Below, in pieces: positions 16,718 to 27,206 of a stretch of 64,000 nt of DNA (positions within the stretch are counted from its first letter, which is position 1; each line of letters opens with the position of its first letter). The stretch spans positions 992,001 through 1,056,000 of the forward strand of contig NZ_CP080327.1 in NCBI RefSeq assembly GCF_019443285.1, in the 5' to 3' direction. The notes under the pieces are model-generated. The model ran no database searches, had not been told where the DNA came from, and worked only from the letters and a program-made list of their open reading frames with translations. A program made the position numbers and the translations under genes. Source of the DNA: Aquisediminimonas profunda (lineage in GTDB: Bacteria; Pseudomonadota; Alphaproteobacteria; Sphingomonadales; Sphingomonadaceae).

Positions 16718-19507
16718 ATGTCCCAGAACCACCTCTACCTGATTGACGGCTCGGGCTATATCTTCCGCGCCTATCATCGCCTTCCGCCGCTGACGAACAT
16801 CCATGATGAGCCGGTCGGCGCCGTCTACGGCTATACCACCATGCTCTGGAAGCTGGCGGATGCCTTGCACAAGGCCGACGGCCCGACTCACATGGCAGTC
16901 ATACTTGATGCGTCGGGCAAGTCGTTCCGCAACGACATCTATCCGCAATACAAGGCCCACCGTCCACCGGCACCCGAGGATCTTGTGCCGCAATTTCCGA
17001 TGATTCGGGATGCGACGCGGGCCTTCTCGCTGCCCTGCATAGAGGTGCAGGGGCTGGAAGCCGATGACCTGATCGCCTCCTATGCCCATGCGGCGCTTGC
17101 GCAAGGCTGGAAGGTCACGATCGTGTCGACCGACAAGGATCTGATGCAGCTCATTCAGCCAGGCGTGGACATGCTCGATCCGATGAAGAGCGAAAGGCTC
17201 GGGCCGCATGCCGTGATCGAAAAGTTCGGCGTTGGCCCGGATCGCCTTGGCGAAGTCCTTGGGTTGATGGGCGATTCGGCAGACAATGTCCCCGGGGTCC
17301 CCGGGATCGGCCCCAAGACGGCAGCGAAACTGGTTCAGGAATTCGGCACAGTCGACGCTGTGCTTGCGGCGGCGCCGGAAATGAAGCCATCGAAGATGCG
17401 GGACAATCTTGTCGAATTTGCGGAGCAGGCCCGGCTTTCGCGCGTGCTGGTGGAACTCAAGTGCGATGCCCCATTGCCCGAGCCGCTCGACGATTTCCTT
17501 CTGAAGGAAGTCCCTGAACCGCCATTGCGAGCTTTCCTCGAGCATCATGGTTTTGCATCGCTGCTGAAACGTCTGGGAGGTGATGGGCCAGGCAAGCCCG
17601 ATCACCAGACCATGAAACTGATCCGTTCCGAAGCGAAGACTGCTCCGCCAGCGTCATCGCCAGAACCGGAGCAATTGCCATTCGATCTTGATGCCTATGT
17701 CTGCGTGCAAACCGTCGAGGCCCTTGACGCCTGGATTGAGGAGGCGACGCTGGCCGGCGTCATCGCGGTCGATACCGAAACCGATGCGCTCGACGCCATG
17801 CAGGCTGGGCTGGTGGGCGTGAATTTTGCGACGGCACCCAATCGGGCCTGCTACATTCCCCTTGCGCATGGCGGGACAGACCTTCTGTCCGAAACGCCGC
17901 AGCAAGTTCCGTTCGACATCGCCATCGCCAAACTGAAACGGCTGCTCGAAGATCCGTCGGTCCTGAAGGTCGGGCATAACATCAAATATGACATGAACGT
18001 CCTCGCCCGATACGGAATTGTCGTCAGTCCGATTGATGACACAATGGTGATGAGCTTCGACCTCGATGCTGGTCGGCATAACCATGGGATGGACGAACTG
18101 GCGCTGCAGCATTTCGGGCACAGTTGCATATCGTTCAAGGATGTCTGTGGAACGGGGAAGAGCCAGCTGACATTTAACCAGGTGCCGCTCAGGGATGCGA
18201 CGCGTTATGCAGCTGAAGATGCGGATGTGACACTCCGCTTGTGGCGTTGGTTCAAGCCGCGGTTGTCTGCCGAGAAAGTGACGCGGGTCTATGAACGGGT
18301 CGATCGTCCACTCATTCCTGTTCTTGTCCGGATGGAGCAGGAGGGCATCAAGGTCGATCGCGACGAACTCGCGCGCATGTCGAAGGAGTTTGCAGAAGGC
18401 ATTGCCGGGTTCGAGGCGGAGATTCACGCGCTCGCCGGGCAGACCTTTACCGTCGGCAGCCCCAAGCAGCTGGGCGAGATTCTTTTCGGAAAAATGGGCC
18501 TGAAGGGAGGGCGCAAAGGCAAGTCCGGAGACTATTCGACAGACGTGACCGTGCTCGAAAAGCTTGCGTCCGAGGGTGTCGAGATCGCGGGCAAGGTGCT
18601 TGAATGGCGCCAGCTTTCGAAGCTCAAATCAACCTACACCGATTCATTGCAGGAACAGGTCAACCCGAAGACGGGCCGCGTCCATACGAGCTACTCCATT
18701 ACGGGCGCGCAGACCGGACGGCTCTCGTCGAATGATCCCAATCTGCAGAACATCCCGATCCGCACAGAGATCGGGCGCCGCATCCGGGAGGCCTTTGTGG
18801 CGGAACCGGGCAATGTTCTCCTGTCAGCCGACTATAGCCAGATCGAATTGCGACTGGCGGCGCACATGGCAGACGTTCCGGCGCTCAAGGACGCATTCGC
18901 GAAGGGCGAGGATATTCACGCTTTGACGGCGATGGAATTGTTCGGCGAAGTCAATCGCGACACTCGCGGGCGCGCCAAGACGATCAACTTCTCGCTGCTT
19001 TACGGGATATCGCGTTGGGGGTTGGCCGGCCGTCTGGGAATTTCGGCTGATGAAGCGCAATCGATGATCGATCGCTACTTCGAGCGGTTTCCCGGGATCA
19101 ACCAATATATCAGCCAGACCCTTCAGAAGGCTCGGGAAACGGGCCACACCGAAACGCTTTTCGGGCGGAAGACCCATTTCACCCGCATTACCTCCAGCAA
19201 TCAAACCGAACGTGCGGGCTCCGAGCGGGCGGCGATCAATGCCCCGATCCAGGGTACCAGCGCAGACATTATCAAGCGCGCCATGGCTCGCATGATGCCG
19301 GCTTTGGAGGATGCCGGCCTGCCGCAGGTGAAGATGTTGCTGCAGGTCCATGACGAACTGGTCTTCGAACTGCCTGAAGGAGATGTTGCTGCGGCCAGTC
19401 CGATCATTGAGCGTGTCATGGCGGAAGCCGCCGAGCCGTTGGTCAAGCTCGACGTACCCCTTGGTGTTGAAATCGGGGCAGGCAAGAGCTGGGGCGCAGC
19501 GCATTGA
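16718..19507 (+). CDS. polA: DNA polymerase I
   Basis: Replication and repair polymerase of 929 residues with three domains in order: an N-terminal 5'-3' exonuclease (starting LYLIDGSGYIFRAYHRLPPL, with the GLEADDLIA acidic cluster), a 3'-5' exonuclease with VDTETDALD and KVGHNIKYDMNVL around residues 350-430, and a family A polymerase with SADYSQIELR (motif A), the RGRAKTINFSLLYGIS helix (motif B) and LQVHDELVFE (motif C). The proofreading Asp/Glu residues look intact. Its stop overlaps the next gene. Confidence 0.97.
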   Translation: MSQNHLYLIDGSGYIFRAYHRLPPLTNIHDEPVGAVYGYTTMLWKLADALHKADGPTHMAVILDASGKSFRNDIYPQYKAHRPPAPEDLVPQFPMIRDATRAFSLPCIEVQGLEADDLIASYAHAALAQGWKVTIVSTDKDLMQLIQPGVDMLDPMKSERLGPHAVIEKFGVGPDRLGEVLGLMGDSADNVPGVPGIGPKTAAKLVQEFGTVDAVLAAAPEMKPSKMRDNLVEFAEQARLSRVLVELKCDAPLPEPLDDFLLKEVPEPPLRAFLEHHGFASLLKRLGGDGPGKPDHQTMKLIRSEAKTAPPASSPEPEQLPFDLDAYVCVQTVEALDAWIEEATLAGVIAVDTETDALDAMQAGLVGVNFATAPNRACYIPLAHGGTDLLSETPQQVPFDIAIAKLKRLLEDPSVLKVGHNIKYDMNVLARYGIVVSPIDDTMVMSFDLDAGRHNHGMDELALQHFGHSCISFKDVCGTGKSQLTFNQVPLRDATRYAAEDADVTLRLWRWFKPRLSAEKVTRVYERVDRPLIPVLVRMEQEGIKVDRDELARMSKEFAEGIAGFEAEIHALAGQTFTVGSPKQLGEILFGKMGLKGGRKGKSGDYSTDVTVLEKLASEGVEIAGKVLEWRQLSKLKSTYTDSLQEQVNPKTGRVHTSYSITGAQTGRLSSNDPNLQNIPIRTEIGRRIREAFVAEPGNVLLSADYSQIELRLAAHMADVPALKDAFAKGEDIHALTAMELFGEVNRDTRGRAKTINFSLLYGISRWGLAGRLGISADEAQSMIDRYFERFPGINQYISQTLQKARETGHTETLFGRKTHFTRITSSNQTERAGSERAAINAPIQGTSADIIKRAMARMMPALEDAGLPQVKMLLQVHDELVFELPEGDVAAASPIIERVMAEAAEPLVKLDVPLGVEIGAGKSWGAAH

Positions 19508-20982
19508 GGGTTGCTGGGGGCTCCGAACTCGATGACATCGAAGCTCTCGCGAAGGGCGGACGAACCAATGTCGCCGGCTTCTTTGTTCGACTGATTGCAC
19601 GCATACCCTTTCTCTTCATCGCCGGCCAATGGTATGGAGCAGCGGCACTTGGACGACTGGCCTATGCCGTGCTCGTCCTCGAGTTTGCGGCCCAACTCGC
19701 CACCCTCGGTCTCAAGCGAGGACTGGCCCTTCACCTTTCGGGAGACGGCAAGCAGAACGGCGTGTGGGACGCCTTGGCCCTTGTCCTTGCATGTGCTGTC
19801 GGCCTCACGATTGCGCTCATGCTTGTTCCCCGAGTGATGTTTCCCAACAGCGACATCAACGGATTTGAATCGCTCCTTCCGCTGGTCATCCCCGCCCTCG
19901 CGCTGACCGACCTGATGCTCGCAGCATTGGCCTATCGGTATGACGTTGGCGCAACCGTCAGGGCCAAGGCCATAATCGAGCCATGGACGATCAGCATCGG
20001 GGCCTTTGCCCTGAGCTGGTATTCGCTGCGGGACGGCTTGCTGATTGCCTATGCGCTTTCGATGGGGGCAGCGCTGATTACGGCGGCTATCCCGTTCTTT
20101 CGCGCCTACGGCTTTCCGGTGGGCTGGGCTCCGACCGTCGACGGGCTCTATCGGTTGGCCCGGCGCAACTTGCCTCTGGCTGCGGCAGACGGGATCGAGT
20201 GGGGCTCGCGCAGGCTCGACCTTGCGATACTGGGGCTGTTCGTTTCGCCGGCGACAGTCGGCATTTACTATGTCGCGCAGCAGGTGGCGAGCCTGCCCCA
20301 GAAACTGAAAACGAGTTTCGATCCGATCCTGGGTCCGGTCATCACCCGGAAACTTGAAAAGGGGGATACCGCTGCAGTCGCTCGGCAGGTCAGTCAGGTC
20401 GGCTTCTGGATTATTGCGGCGCAAACAGGAATTGCGCTGGCGCTGGGCATTCCTGGTGAAGGGCTGATGGGACTTTTCGGCCCCAAGGGCGCATTTGTCG
20501 GCGGCAACGGAGCGCTCGCCTTCCTGTTGCTGGCGGAAGTTGCCGCTGCCGTTGCGGTCGTCAGCGAAGCGGCACTGGTTTATATCGCGCGCCACCGCAA
20601 TTTCCTGATCTCAGGCGCCATGATCGCTTTTCAGGCAGCGTTGACGTTCATTTTCCTGTTTGCCGCGCGGCAACAGAATCTTCCCGAGCTTTACCAGGCA
20701 GCAATGCCAGCGGTTGCTCTTGCCATTTCATTGGGCCTCGCCTCGCTGGTCAAGGCGAACCTGGCCGCAAGCCTGTTGGGCGCGCCCGTATCGGTCTGGC
20801 GCTGGCCATTGGTCTGGGCATCGGCTGCCGCAATCACAACGGGATCGATTGCCATTCGCCTGCCGGAATGGGCAGAGCTGGTCTTTGGCATACCGGCGAT
20901 TCTCCTCGCCTATGGCGTCGTGATCTGGCGCTGGGGTTTTGCGGAAGAGGATCGAGCCTTGTTCCGAAAGGCAAGCACCTGA
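19504..20982 (+). CDS. Polysaccharide flippase-like membrane protein (MOP superfamily)
   Basis: A 492-residue protein with about 12-14 hydrophobic segments and few charged residues outside the loops, of the lipopolysaccharide/oligosaccharide flippase (Wzx-like) type. A TTG overlapping the polA stop is the only good start. The hydrophilic loop VAQQVASLPQKLKTSFDPIL in mid-protein is typical of this family. The substrate is unknown; no glycosyltransferases lie nearby, although the convergent block includes a heparinase-like gene. Confidence 0.75.
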   Translation: MRVAGGSELDDIEALAKGGRTNVAGFFVRLIARIPFLFIAGQWYGAAALGRLAYAVLVLEFAAQLATLGLKRGLALHLSGDGKQNGVWDALALVLACAVGLTIALMLVPRVMFPNSDINGFESLLPLVIPALALTDLMLAALAYRYDVGATVRAKAIIEPWTISIGAFALSWYSLRDGLLIAYALSMGAALITAAIPFFRAYGFPVGWAPTVDGLYRLARRNLPLAAADGIEWGSRRLDLAILGLFVSPATVGIYYVAQQVASLPQKLKTSFDPILGPVITRKLEKGDTAAVARQVSQVGFWIIAAQTGIALALGIPGEGLMGLFGPKGAFVGGNGALAFLLLAEVAAAVAVVSEAALVYIARHRNFLISGAMIAFQAALTFIFLFAARQQNLPELYQAAMPAVALAISLGLASLVKANLAASLLGAPVSVWRWPLVWASAAAITTGSIAIRLPEWAELVFGIPAILLAYGVVIWRWGFAEEDRALFRKAST

Positions 20983-20985
20983 TCG

Positions 20986-21615
20986 CTAACCCTTGGGCGG
21001 GGTGAAGGTCTGTTCGACAGCTGAAAAGACCGGGAGTGCCTCTGCCCTGGCGCAATGGTTGGCAAGCGCGGGAAGAGCTTCAGCATCAAAAAGGTCAGGA
21101 TAGGCTTCGCGGATGAAGCGGGTGACGCAGGCAACCGCAATATCGTCATGGCCAGGTGTCGGTCCGTGCCACCAATCCCCCGCGCGCGCGCCACATTCGC
21201 GATCGATTGCTGCCAGCGCTGTGCGGATCTGCCCTTCGCAGCGGGATACGAAGTCAGGGTCAAGGGCGGTGGAGAAAAGCTTTGCGTAGAAGAATGAGAC
21301 GGCCTTGTCTGCAGCGCCCGTCATCAATGCGATACGCCGAAGTGCCGCCCGGCGCGGAGCGCCAGATTTTGGAAGCAGTGCGCGGTCCGCGCCGACGCTT
21401 TCATCGAGATAGTCAAGGATCGCCCCGCTTTCGATCAACACTTCACCATTGTCGAGCACCAGGGCCGGAACACGCTTCAACGGATTATGCTGTGCGACCA
21501 GATCACCATCGCCAAATGTCGACCAAGGCACATGATCATAGGCGATACCGTAGGTCTGCAGCGCGACTGCGACCCTACGGACAAAGGGGGAGTCATATTG
21601 TCCGATCAGCTTCAT
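20986..21615 (-). CDS. Glutathione S-transferase family protein
   Basis: A 209-residue protein with an N-terminal thioredoxin-like domain ([20 protein letters not shown], with the Ser after Asp as the likely catalytic position, then the cis-Pro in [20 protein letters not shown]) and a helical C-terminal domain. An ATG at 21627 would add four residues and follows the purH stop by 10 bases, so the gene is the downstream member of a purH operon. The substrate cannot be told. Confidence 0.85.
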   Translation of the reverse strand: MKLIGQYDSPFVRRVAVALQTYGIAYDHVPWSTFGDGDLVAQHNPLKRVPALVLDNGEVLIESGAILDYLDESVGADRALLPKSGAPRRAALRRIALMTGAADKAVSFFYAKLFSTALDPDFVSRCEGQIRTALAAIDRECGARAGDWWHGPTPGHDDIAVACVTRFIREAYPDLFDAEALPALANHCARAEALPVFSAVEQTFTPPKG

Positions 21616-21637
21616 ATCGCCAGCCATCCCTTCAGAC

Positions 21638-23227
21638 TCAGTGCCGGAAATGCCGCATGCCCGTAAACACCATTGCAAGCCCGGCATCATCGGCAGCCTG
21701 TATCACTTCGTCATCCCGGATCGAACCACCGGGCTGGATCACCGCCGTTGCACCAGCCTCGACTGCGGCCAGCAGGCCATCCGCAAATGGAAAAAATGCG
21801 TCAGATGCAACAGCTGAACCGATGGTACGAGGCTCCACCCACCCAGCCTTGTCCGCGGCATCGCGCGCTTTCCAGGCTGCGATGCGGGCAGATTCCAGGC
21901 GGTTCATCTGACCCGCCCCGATACCCGCAGTGCTGCCATCCTTGGCATAGACAATGGCATTGGATTTGACATGCTTGGCGACTGTCCAGGCGAAAAGGCA
22001 GTCGGCCAGTTCTTGAGCGGTCGGTGCGCGCCGTGTGACGGTCTTGAGCATCTCCCGTGTGATCTGCCCATTGTCACGGGATTGAACAAGATAGCCCCCG
22101 GCAATCGTCTTGAGGCTGAGCCCCTCTCGCGCCGGGTCAGGCAATTCGCCGGTCAGCAAGAGGCGCAGGTTCTTCTTCCGGGCAAAGACGGCCTTTGCTT
22201 CGTCGCTTGCGTCAGGCGCCGCCACGACTTCGGTGAAAATACCCGCCATTGCCTCGGCCGTTTCCGCATCGAGCGGGCGGTTGACCGCTATGATTCCCCC
22301 AAAGGCAGAAACGGAATCACAGGCGAGCGCCGCCTGATACGCCTCGAGTAAGGTATCGGCAGTCGCGACGCCGCACGGATTGGCGTGTTTGACGATGACG
22401 ACCGTGGGCGGCCCATCGCGGAATTCGCTGACCAGCTCGAGCGCTGCATCAGCATCGTTATAGTTGTTGTAGGAAAGCTCCTTGCCCTGAAGCTGTTCTG
22501 CCTGCGCGATACCACGCGCATGGGGACCCGACGGGATATAGAGCGCCGCCGACTGGTGCGGATTTTCGCCATAGCGCAACTCCTCACGCTTGTGGCCCGT
22601 CACAGCGAGTGTGTCAGGGAATGCCTGGTGCTGGTCTGCAAAGGCGAACCACTGGCTGATCATCGCATCATAGGTTGCGGTTGCTGCATAGGCCTTTGCC
22701 GCGAGCCTGCGACGGAAGTCGTAACCTGTGGCGCCCTGTTTCGCGTCCATGGCACTTATCAATTCGCCATAGTCTGCAGGATCGGTCACGATTGCGACCG
22801 AAGCATGGTTTTTCGCCGCGGACCGGACCATCGAAGGACCGCCGATATCGATATTCTCGATAATCTCTTCGCGCCCGGCCCCTTTTGCGACCGTTTGCGC
22901 AAAGGGATAGAGATTGACGACGACAAGGTCGATCGCGCCAATGTCATGAGCCTCCATCGCAGCCAAATGCTCCGGATTGTCACGCACGGCGAGCAAGCCC
23001 CCATGGACCTTTGGATGCAGGGTTTTCACACGGCCATCCATCATTTCGGGAAAGCCGGTCAGGTCCGAGATATCCATGACGTGCAAGCCTGCGTCCCTCA
23101 GCGCCTTTGCTGTGCCGCCGGTCGAGACCAGCTCCACACCGTGTCGCGCCAGTGCAGCGCCGAGCTGTGCCAGGCCGGTCTTGTCCGAAACACTCAACAG
23201 CGCCCGCTTGATCTTCACGTCCGTCAT
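21638..23227 (-). CDS. purH: Bifunctional AICAR transformylase/IMP cyclohydrolase
   Basis: Performs the last two steps of IMP synthesis. In its 529 residues the N-terminal IMP cyclohydrolase domain begins at about residue 5 ([41 protein letters not shown]), and the C-terminal transformylase has [10 protein letters not shown] and the catalytic KH pair in [16 protein letters not shown]. It ends GMRHFRH as usual. It lies downstream of the heparinase gene on the same strand. Confidence 0.97.
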   Translation of the reverse strand: MTDVKIKRALLSVSDKTGLAQLGAALARHGVELVSTGGTAKALRDAGLHVMDISDLTGFPEMMDGRVKTLHPKVHGGLLAVRDNPEHLAAMEAHDIGAIDLVVVNLYPFAQTVAKGAGREEIIENIDIGGPSMVRSAAKNHASVAIVTDPADYGELISAMDAKQGATGYDFRRRLAAKAYAATATYDAMISQWFAFADQHQAFPDTLAVTGHKREELRYGENPHQSAALYIPSGPHARGIAQAEQLQGKELSYNNYNDADAALELVSEFRDGPPTVVIVKHANPCGVATADTLLEAYQAALACDSVSAFGGIIAVNRPLDAETAEAMAGIFTEVVAAPDASDEAKAVFARKKNLRLLLTGELPDPAREGLSLKTIAGGYLVQSRDNGQITREMLKTVTRRAPTAQELADCLFAWTVAKHVKSNAIVYAKDGSTAGIGAGQMNRLESARIAAWKARDAADKAGWVEPRTIGSAVASDAFFPFADGLLAAVEAGATAVIQPGGSIRDDEVIQAADDAGLAMVFTGMRHFRH

Positions 23228-23242
23228 TTCGTCTCCAAAAAA

Positions 23243-24976
23243 TTAGCCGGCGCGCCGCAGCGCCCAGCCGACACTTGCGCCGCCGGGCGATGCTTCACCA
23301 CTGACGACCAGCTGAACCGTGTTGTGGGGCCGGGCGTCGCCGTCGATCCACAGGCTTTCCTCAATCGACAGGGTCCCACCGCGGCAGCGGAATTGCCATA
23401 ATGCGCCGCGCTCGATCCTGAGCAATGCACCCATGCCGTCTGCCGTGGGCGTTGCTTCGATGCCCGGCGCCAGATGAAACCGGATCGCAAAGGCCGACGT
23501 CATCGGCTTCTGCTTGGCCTTTGACGGAAGCAGCACATCGTCGCCACGCAACTCGCGGCCATCCCCGGACAGGAGCAAGGTTCGTTTGTGGATCAAGCCA
23601 AATCGGCGGACATAGCCATCATGGCTGGCCTCAATGCGACTGCTGCCCTCATTTTCCTGACGTTCAAGCGCAATCTCCGAAACGCCCCTGCCAAGTGTTC
23701 CATCTGCGTGGATTGCAGTCGAGTTGCTGTCGGCCAAGATCAACGTGGAATGGGCAGCAGTCGTCCTCAGGCCGTTGGCAAGGCCTGCGGAAATGAATGC
23801 ACCTCCAGCATTGGCGCCGCCGCAATTGACGATCAGTCGATGCGCGCCGTCGGAAAGTTCAAAGGCCAGGGTCGATGCGCAACCCCCTCTCGCAACGCGC
23901 CTGTCTGGCGGAGGGGCGGCATCCATCACGACGACAGTTTGTCCTGCCGCTGCCCGCTGATAACCCCAATCGCGCGCCTGTCTTTGTGGCCGAGTGCGCA
24001 CGCCTGTGGCCGCAATGATTGCCTCAACCTGCGACGCTTCGATCGGAAGGCTGCCTTGCCAGCTGGAAAGCCCGCCGTCTCCGAGTGTCACACCCAAAAG
24101 GGAGGGCACCGAGAGATTGAGCGCGCTTGCAAGGAATGCTGGCAGTTCTATCCGACGGGCGTCATAGACCCGGCAGAGCATGGCAAGCAGCATGACCACA
24201 TCGAGCTGGCCGCTCGGCGTGCGGCAGACGAGCCCGCCGTCGGCAGAAAAGCCCGTATTGAGGGCGCGCGCCAAGCCCGCTTCGCCAAAGCTTCGCCGAG
24301 GGCCGCCGCCGGTAATCAGCAGGCCTGCCGCAACAATCCCGGCCCAGGCCGCTATCCGTTGCAGCCCAATCGGTGCCCTGTCAGCAGACCGGTCCAGATG
24401 GCGCGCGCCGCGGGCAAGGCCATTGAGGACAGCCGAGCGATAGACGAGATCCGTGCTCGACAGGATCAGCGGCGCGTGCGTCGACCAGAAAAGGATGCGC
24501 CAGCCCCAAAGGTCCGGTCGCCAGGCCGGCTCGCTGATCCGGTCGGCGTGGCTGCTCAGCCATCGACGGGTGAGCATTTCTGCAACCGGTGCCACCTGCG
24601 CGCGGGGGCCTGCGGCGGCAAGATCACGCAGCCATTGAAAGCGTTGCAGATAGTTTGCGAAGCCTGGTGAAATGCTTTCACTGCCAAAGTCGACGCGACC
24701 GCACTCGCCCTTCTCCCCTCGCCAGGTCAGTTCGCCGCGCAAAATGGCCAGGCCGGTCGAGGCGTCGCCGGCAACGGGATCGTCGGGAACCGCGAGCAAT
24801 TTGAGCGGATAGCGTCCACGTAACCGCAAGGCATGAAGCGGAGTGCGCCAAGTGAGGCGATAAAACTGGCTCGTCAGTCTTTCTGCAAGTGATTCTCCAC
24901 CGCTTTGTGCGCGGACCAGACGCCTGCCGACCGGAATCTCTTCATGTTCGTCTGAATCCATTGCCTGGCTGGCCAT
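23243..24976 (-). CDS. Heparinase II/III family protein
   Basis: A 577-residue protein with the helical N-terminal alpha/alpha toroid and a C-terminal heparinase II/III domain, including NCGGANAGGAFISAGLANGLRTTAAHSTLIL, where the His is part of the family motif. No signal peptide is visible. It starts directly against the rpe stop (TGAATG) and precedes purH; rpe-heparinase-purH is a common sphingomonad arrangement in my recollection. The polysaccharide substrate is unknown. Confidence 0.83.
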   Translation of the reverse strand: MASQAMDSDEHEEIPVGRRLVRAQSGGESLAERLTSQFYRLTWRTPLHALRLRGRYPLKLLAVPDDPVAGDASTGLAILRGELTWRGEKGECGRVDFGSESISPGFANYLQRFQWLRDLAAAGPRAQVAPVAEMLTRRWLSSHADRISEPAWRPDLWGWRILFWSTHAPLILSSTDLVYRSAVLNGLARGARHLDRSADRAPIGLQRIAAWAGIVAAGLLITGGGPRRSFGEAGLARALNTGFSADGGLVCRTPSGQLDVVMLLAMLCRVYDARRIELPAFLASALNLSVPSLLGVTLGDGGLSSWQGSLPIEASQVEAIIAATGVRTRPQRQARDWGYQRAAAGQTVVVMDAAPPPDRRVARGGCASTLAFELSDGAHRLIVNCGGANAGGAFISAGLANGLRTTAAHSTLILADSNSTAIHADGTLGRGVSEIALERQENEGSSRIEASHDGYVRRFGLIHKRTLLLSGDGRELRGDDVLLPSKAKQKPMTSAFAIRFHLAPGIEATPTADGMGALLRIERGALWQFRCRGGTLSIEESLWIDGDARPHNTVQLVVSGEASPGGASVGWALRRAG

Positions 24977-25636
24977 TCAGCCGCGCAGCGCGGCAATGTT
25001 GGCGGCATAGGCGCCCTGGCCGCCTTTGAACGTCGCCGTCCCGGCAACCAGAACATCCGCTCCAGCTGCGATGATTCTTGGGGCCGTGCTTCGATCAACA
25101 CCGCCATCGACCTCAAGGCGAATGTCCTTGCCAAGTTTGTCGATCGACTTGCGGATTGCCTCGATCTTGCGAAGCTGGCTTTCGATGAAGCTCTGCCCGC
25201 CAAAGCCGGGGTTGACGCTCATCACAAGAACCAGATCGATGTCCTCGAGGACATAGTCGAGCATTTTGGCTGGCGTCGCCGGATTGAGCGACACGCCCGC
25301 TTTCTTCCCAAGTGCCTTGATCCGCTGCAGTGTGCGATGAAGATGCGGGCCCGCTTCCTGGTGAACCGTGATGATATCGGAACCGGCTTCCGCAAATGCA
25401 TCCAGCATGAAGTCGACGGGCGAGATCATGAGGTGGACATCCATGACCTTCTCGGTATGCGGGCGAAGCGCCTTCACCACCATGGGTCCGATCGTGATGT
25501 TGGGCACAAAATGGCCGTCCATCACATCGACATGGATCCAGTCCGCACCTGCCGCATCGACTGCGCGCACTTCGTCTCCGAGGCGCGCAAAATCAGCAGA
25601 AAGGATCGATGGGGCAATGAGGACGGGGTTTGCCAT
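24977..25636 (-). CDS. rpe: Ribulose-phosphate 3-epimerase
   Basis: Interconverts ribulose 5-phosphate and xylulose 5-phosphate in the pentose phosphate pathway (and the Calvin cycle where present). It has 219 residues. Motifs are [11 protein letters not shown] at the N-terminus, the metal-binding [26 protein letters not shown] and EVDGGV. The ATG at 25636 fits the family; one at 25663 would add nine unsupported residues. It is 44 bases downstream of rsmB on the same strand. Confidence 0.96.
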   Translation of the reverse strand: MANPVLIAPSILSADFARLGDEVRAVDAAGADWIHVDVMDGHFVPNITIGPMVVKALRPHTEKVMDVHLMISPVDFMLDAFAEAGSDIITVHQEAGPHLHRTLQRIKALGKKAGVSLNPATPAKMLDYVLEDIDLVLVMSVNPGFGGQSFIESQLRKIEAIRKSIDKLGKDIRLEVDGGVDRSTAPRIIAAGADVLVAGTATFKGGQGAYAANIAALRG

Positions 25637-25680
25637 AGCCCGCCGCTCTAGCCAGCGAATCACCCTGCGGCAAGGCGCGT

Positions 25681-26913
25681 TCAGGGCCGATCGAAGCGCG
25701 CGATGAAAAAACCGTCGGCATGGTTGACGGGCAGGACGCGCATCCAGCCGCCGGGGTCCGGCACCATACCGCCGCCAACAGCTTCGGAGGTGATAGGCGC
25801 AAGCCGCAAACCGGCAGCTTCTGCCACCTTGACCTGGTCTTCCCCTTCTTGTCGCTCAAGCGAGCATGTTGCGTAGATCAGCGTCCCGCCGGGTTGCAGC
25901 CAGGTCGCGACCCGAGCAATCATCGCTGCCTGCAGTTCGGCAAGCTGTGCAATGTCGCTTGGCCTGACGCGATAGAGGACGTCCGGATGCCGGGTGAATA
26001 TCCCTGTGGAGGAACAGGGTGCATCGAGCAGAATTGCTGCCACTGGCTCAGCAGGTTCCCAACGCATCAGGTCCGCCGTTACCAGCCGCGCCGAAAGGCC
26101 GGTGCGCGCCAGATTGTCTTCGAGTCTGACAAGGCGGGCGCGATCCTGGTCCAGGGCTGTCACTGCCCAGTCGGCTGAGGCCAACTGCATGGTCTTGCCG
26201 CCGGGCGCTGCGCAAAGGTCCAGCACGGCACGCCCGTTTCCCGGGCCAAGCAGACGTGCGGGCAACGACGCAGCGATATTCTGAACCCACCAGGCCCCTT
26301 CGGCAAAGCCCGGCAAACCGGCAATCGCTGGCCCGCGGGCAATGCGAACATGGCCCGGCATCAGGCTTTCCCCCCCTAGTCGATTGGTCCAAAGACCTGT
26401 CTCGGTCGCGTCGCGCAATGTCAGGTCAATCACCGGCGGTTCGATCATTGCAGCGCTGGCAAGTGCCACAAGCGCGTCATCCCAGCGCAAGCGGACCGGA
26501 TCGGGCAACGTGGGCTGGGCGGGAAGCGATGCTTTTTGGCGCAACAGCGTGCCCAATACCCCATGGACCAGCCGCCGCGGTCCACCATCGACCAGCGGAA
26601 GCGCCGTCGCGACAGCAGCATGCTCGGGTGTTTCCATCACCAGCACCTGTGCCAGGGCCATCCGCAGAACCATTCTCGCCTTTGAATCATGCGGCAATAC
26701 CTGGCGTGTCACACTGTCGATGAGCGCATCAAGATCTGGCAGACGGCGCAGCGTCTCGCTGGCAATGGCGCGTGCAAGCGCCTTGTCTTCAGGCTTTGCG
26801 AGGCCGCGCGTTGCGTTGCCAAGTGCCGATTCAAGCGGCATTCCGCGTCGCAGCACGGCATCGAGCAGAGTGAGCGCAGCACGACGCGGCGCGAGTCCGG
26901 AAATTTTGTCCAT
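25681..26913 (-). CDS. rsmB: 16S rRNA (cytosine-C5) methyltransferase, RsmB type
   Basis: SAM-dependent enzyme that methylates a 16S rRNA cytosine (C967 in E. coli). It has 410 residues: an N-terminal NusB-like helical domain (about 1-130) and a C-terminal Rossmann domain with the SAM motif [15 protein letters not shown], the catalytic [17 protein letters not shown] and the second cysteine in [13 protein letters not shown] use the ATG giving [14 protein letters not shown]; the longer frame runs into the divergent DUF1674 gene. Confidence 0.9.
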   Translation of the reverse strand: MDKISGLAPRRAALTLLDAVLRRGMPLESALGNATRGLAKPEDKALARAIASETLRRLPDLDALIDSVTRQVLPHDSKARMVLRMALAQVLVMETPEHAAVATALPLVDGGPRRLVHGVLGTLLRQKASLPAQPTLPDPVRLRWDDALVALASAAMIEPPVIDLTLRDATETGLWTNRLGGESLMPGHVRIARGPAIAGLPGFAEGAWWVQNIAASLPARLLGPGNGRAVLDLCAAPGGKTMQLASADWAVTALDQDRARLVRLEDNLARTGLSARLVTADLMRWEPAEPVAAILLDAPCSSTGIFTRHPDVLYRVRPSDIAQLAELQAAMIARVATWLQPGGTLIYATCSLERQEGEDQVKVAEAAGLRLAPITSEAVGGGMVPDPGGWMRVLPVNHADGFFIARFDRP

Positions 26914-26977
26914 CCCAGCCGCCCTAGCGCCCGAAAGGGCACTTGTCGAAGGGATGCCCTTGGCCGATAATGACACG

Positions 26978-27145
26978 ATGTCCGGCAAACGCCCCTCACA
27001 CGTCAAGGCTCCGGCCTATCTGTCGAAGAACCCGCCTGTGCCGCAACCACAAGCCGTGCCCCGCGCGGCCGAGCCGGATCCCGACCGTCTCGACCCGGTG
27101 CGCTATGGCGATTGGGAACTGAAGGGCATCGCTGTCGATTTTTAG
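26978..27145 (+). CDS. DUF1674 small protein (SDHAF4-like)
   Basis: A 55-residue protein ending RYGDWELKGIAVDF, the hallmark of DUF1674. Eukaryotic relatives (SDHAF4/Sdh8) assist flavinated SdhA during succinate dehydrogenase assembly; the bacterial role is presumed similar. An in-frame ATG at 26954 would add eight residues. It is divergent from rsmB. It is short, but the C-terminal motif is strong. Confidence 0.78.
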   Translation: MSGKRPSHVKAPAYLSKNPPVPQPQAVPRAAEPDPDRLDPVRYGDWELKGIAVDF

Positions 27146-27206
27146 CTGAAACCGGCTGTTAAGGCCTTGGTGCTAGGTCCTTTCGCCTCAAAGAGGGGCG
27201 GTTTGG

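Noticed and set aside
19201-20595. Long reverse-strand open frame of 464 codons opposite polA and the flippase gene
   Set aside because: It lies antisense to two well supported genes, has a composition dictated by their codons and shows no protein family features.
23588-24670. Forward open frame of 360 codons opposite the heparinase gene
   Set aside because: The reverse-strand frame has heparinase domain features and operon context; this one has no recognisable domain and no ribosome-binding site.
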